A stretch of DNA of 64,000 nucleotides from Gammaproteobacteria bacterium (GTDB lineage: Bacteria > Pseudomonadota > Gammaproteobacteria > Pseudomonadales > Pseudomonadaceae). The stretch covers positions 1 to 64,000 of the forward strand of contig CAJCIO010000120.1 of NCBI GenBank assembly GCA_903970465.1, in the 5' to 3' direction. This document shows positions 63,126 through 64,000 of the stretch, one piece after another. The translations under genes and the position numbers were made by a program. Position 1 is the stretch's first letter, and every line of letters starts with the position of its first letter. Below the pieces are notes generated by a model. That model was given only the letters and a program-made list of their open reading frames with translations, was not told the origin of the DNA and ran no database searches.

Positions 63126-64000
63126 ATGAGCAAAACCTCTTACAGCCTGCCCCTTGAGCCGGTCACCGCGCCTCTGCGCCTACACAAGCGCAGGGTGCCC
63201 TGGGCGTTGCTGGGCGTGTTGCTGATCGCCTTTGCCGCGGTGCCTGGGCTGGGCAACGATTACTGGCTGAACGCGATCTTCATTCCGTTTCTGGTGTTGT
63301 CCCTGGCCGGCCTGGGCCTGAATCTGCTGACCGGCTACACCGGGCAGACCTCGGTCGGCGCTGCGGGGTTCATGGCGGTGGGCGCCTTCGCCACCTATGG
63401 TTTGCTGCTGCGCGTACCTGAATTGGGGCTGCCGTTGTCGCTGCTCGGCGCCGGGGTGATCAGCGCGCTGGTGGGCTGGTTGTTCGGCTTGCCCAGTTCG
63501 CGGATCAAGGGCTTCTACCTGATGGTCACCACCTTGGCGGCGCAGTTTTTTCTGGAGTGGCTGTTCGTCAAGTTTCCGTGGTTTTACAACAACGGCGCCT
63601 CGGGCACCATTTCTGCGCCGCACCTGACGCTGCTCGGTCACGACCTCAACAACCCGGTGGGTCGCTACCTGCTGACCCTGGTCACGGTGGTGATCCTGAC
63701 CTGGGTCGCGGTGAATCTGGTCAAGAGCCAGGTAGGGCGCAACTGGATGGCCATTCGCGACATGGACACCGCCGCCGCAGTGGTCGGCATCGCCGTGGTG
63801 CGTTACAAGCACCTGGCCTTCGCCATCAGTTCGTTCTACCTGGGCATCGCCGGCGCGCTGTGGGCGTTCGCCTATCTGGGCACGGCCAGCGCCGGCAGTT
63901 TCGACATCAATCGCTCGTTCCAGATTCTGTTCATCATCATTATCGGCGGTATGGGCAGCATCGCCGGCAACTTCGTCGGCGCGGCCTTTATCTGCCTGCT
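63126..64000 (+). CDS. Branched-chain amino acid-type ABC transporter permease (LivM family), 3' end outside window
   Basis: Starts MSKTSYSLPLEPVTAPLRLH two bases after the LivH stop and remains open to the window end (291 residues seen). LNLLTGYTGQTSVGAAGFMA, then GWLFGLPSSRIKGFYLMVTT and RNWMAIRDMDTAAAVVGI are LivM hallmarks. The binding protein (LivK type) and second ATPase (LivF type) expected for this importer are probably beyond the edge. Confidence 0.93.
   Translation, partial: MSKTSYSLPLEPVTAPLRLHKRRVPWALLGVLLIAFAAVPGLGNDYWLNAIFIPFLVLSLAGLGLNLLTGYTGQTSVGAAGFMAVGAFATYGLLLRVPELGLPLSLLGAGVISALVGWLFGLPSSRIKGFYLMVTTLAAQFFLEWLFVKFPWFYNNGASGTISAPHLTLLGHDLNNPVGRYLLTLVTVVILTWVAVNLVKSQVGRNWMAIRDMDTAAAVVGIAVVRYKHLAFAISSFYLGIAGALWAFAYLGTASAGSFDINRSFQILFIIIIGGMGSIAGNFVGAAFICL

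Noticed and set aside
1..64000. tRNA, rRNA, CRISPR arrays, insertion sequences or prophage genes
   Set aside because: None recognised on reading both strands; no transposase, integrase or regular repeat array was seen, though an unusual tRNA could be missed by eye.

Overview
The window looks like chromosomal DNA of a Pseudomonas species. The support is high GC content, dense operons with ATGA or TGATG start/stop overlaps, a DUF2388 protein, SfnG/SfnB-type sulfur genes, a Cys12 bacteriophytochrome and a kdpFABCDE-kup block. No rRNA, tRNA, CRISPR array or insertion sequence was recognised. The species is not determined.

Layout. (1) 1-6292: a leftward oligopeptide-type ABC transporter (the ATPase is cut by the window edge) with an M20 peptidase, and a divergent GntR/UTRA regulator. 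(2) 6452-15326: an IclR regulator facing a short-chain dehydrogenase, a FAD-dependent amine oxidase-type enzyme and a second complete five-gene oligopeptide-type ABC transporter. (3) 15651-25000: a CynX-type MFS carrier, a LysR/cupin divergent pair, a histidine phosphatase, a bacteriophytochrome with HWE kinase and receiver, a diguanylate cyclase and a PAP2 phosphatase. (4) 25088-29985: a molybdenum hydroxylase (2Fe-2S subunit, molybdopterin subunit, triheme cytochrome c) with an XdhC maturation factor. (5) 30100-32660: small genes around a TetR regulator with two matching operators, plus a LysR relic. (6) 32845-36581: a GNAT/C39-peptidase fusion divergent from a RimK-family ATP-grasp ligase, followed by a CorA-like transporter. 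(7) 36690-46527: high-affinity potassium uptake kdpFABCDE followed by kup. (8) 46592-64000: an organosulfur-scavenging region.

The last region is the most interesting. It holds three different ABC importer types: a polar-amino-acid type, a ribose type and a branched-chain-amino-acid type cut by the window end. Each is directly linked to FMN-dependent luciferase-like monooxygenases and/or DszC/SfnB-type acyl-CoA-dehydrogenase-like enzymes. Two rightward units (sfnG and sfnB) start at well-formed sigma-54 promoters that share an exact 15-mer at identical spacing and have candidate enhancer boxes about 85-90 bases upstream. A third sigma-54 promoter drives the leftward DszC-like gene. The region also carries two odd proteins: a free-standing C-terminal acyl-CoA dehydrogenase domain, and a shortened acyl-CoA-synthetase-like protein without its ATP-binding loop. 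My reading is that each transporter brings in a sulfur-containing compound, and that the paired monooxygenases cleave C-S bonds with reduced flavin to release sulfite during sulfate starvation.

Other non-coding signals of note: a 10-bp inverted repeat that would mask the kdpF ribosome binding site, two overlapping mutually exclusive hairpins upstream of the diguanylate cyclase, and a long dyad plus a strong hairpin upstream of the molybdenum hydroxylase operon.
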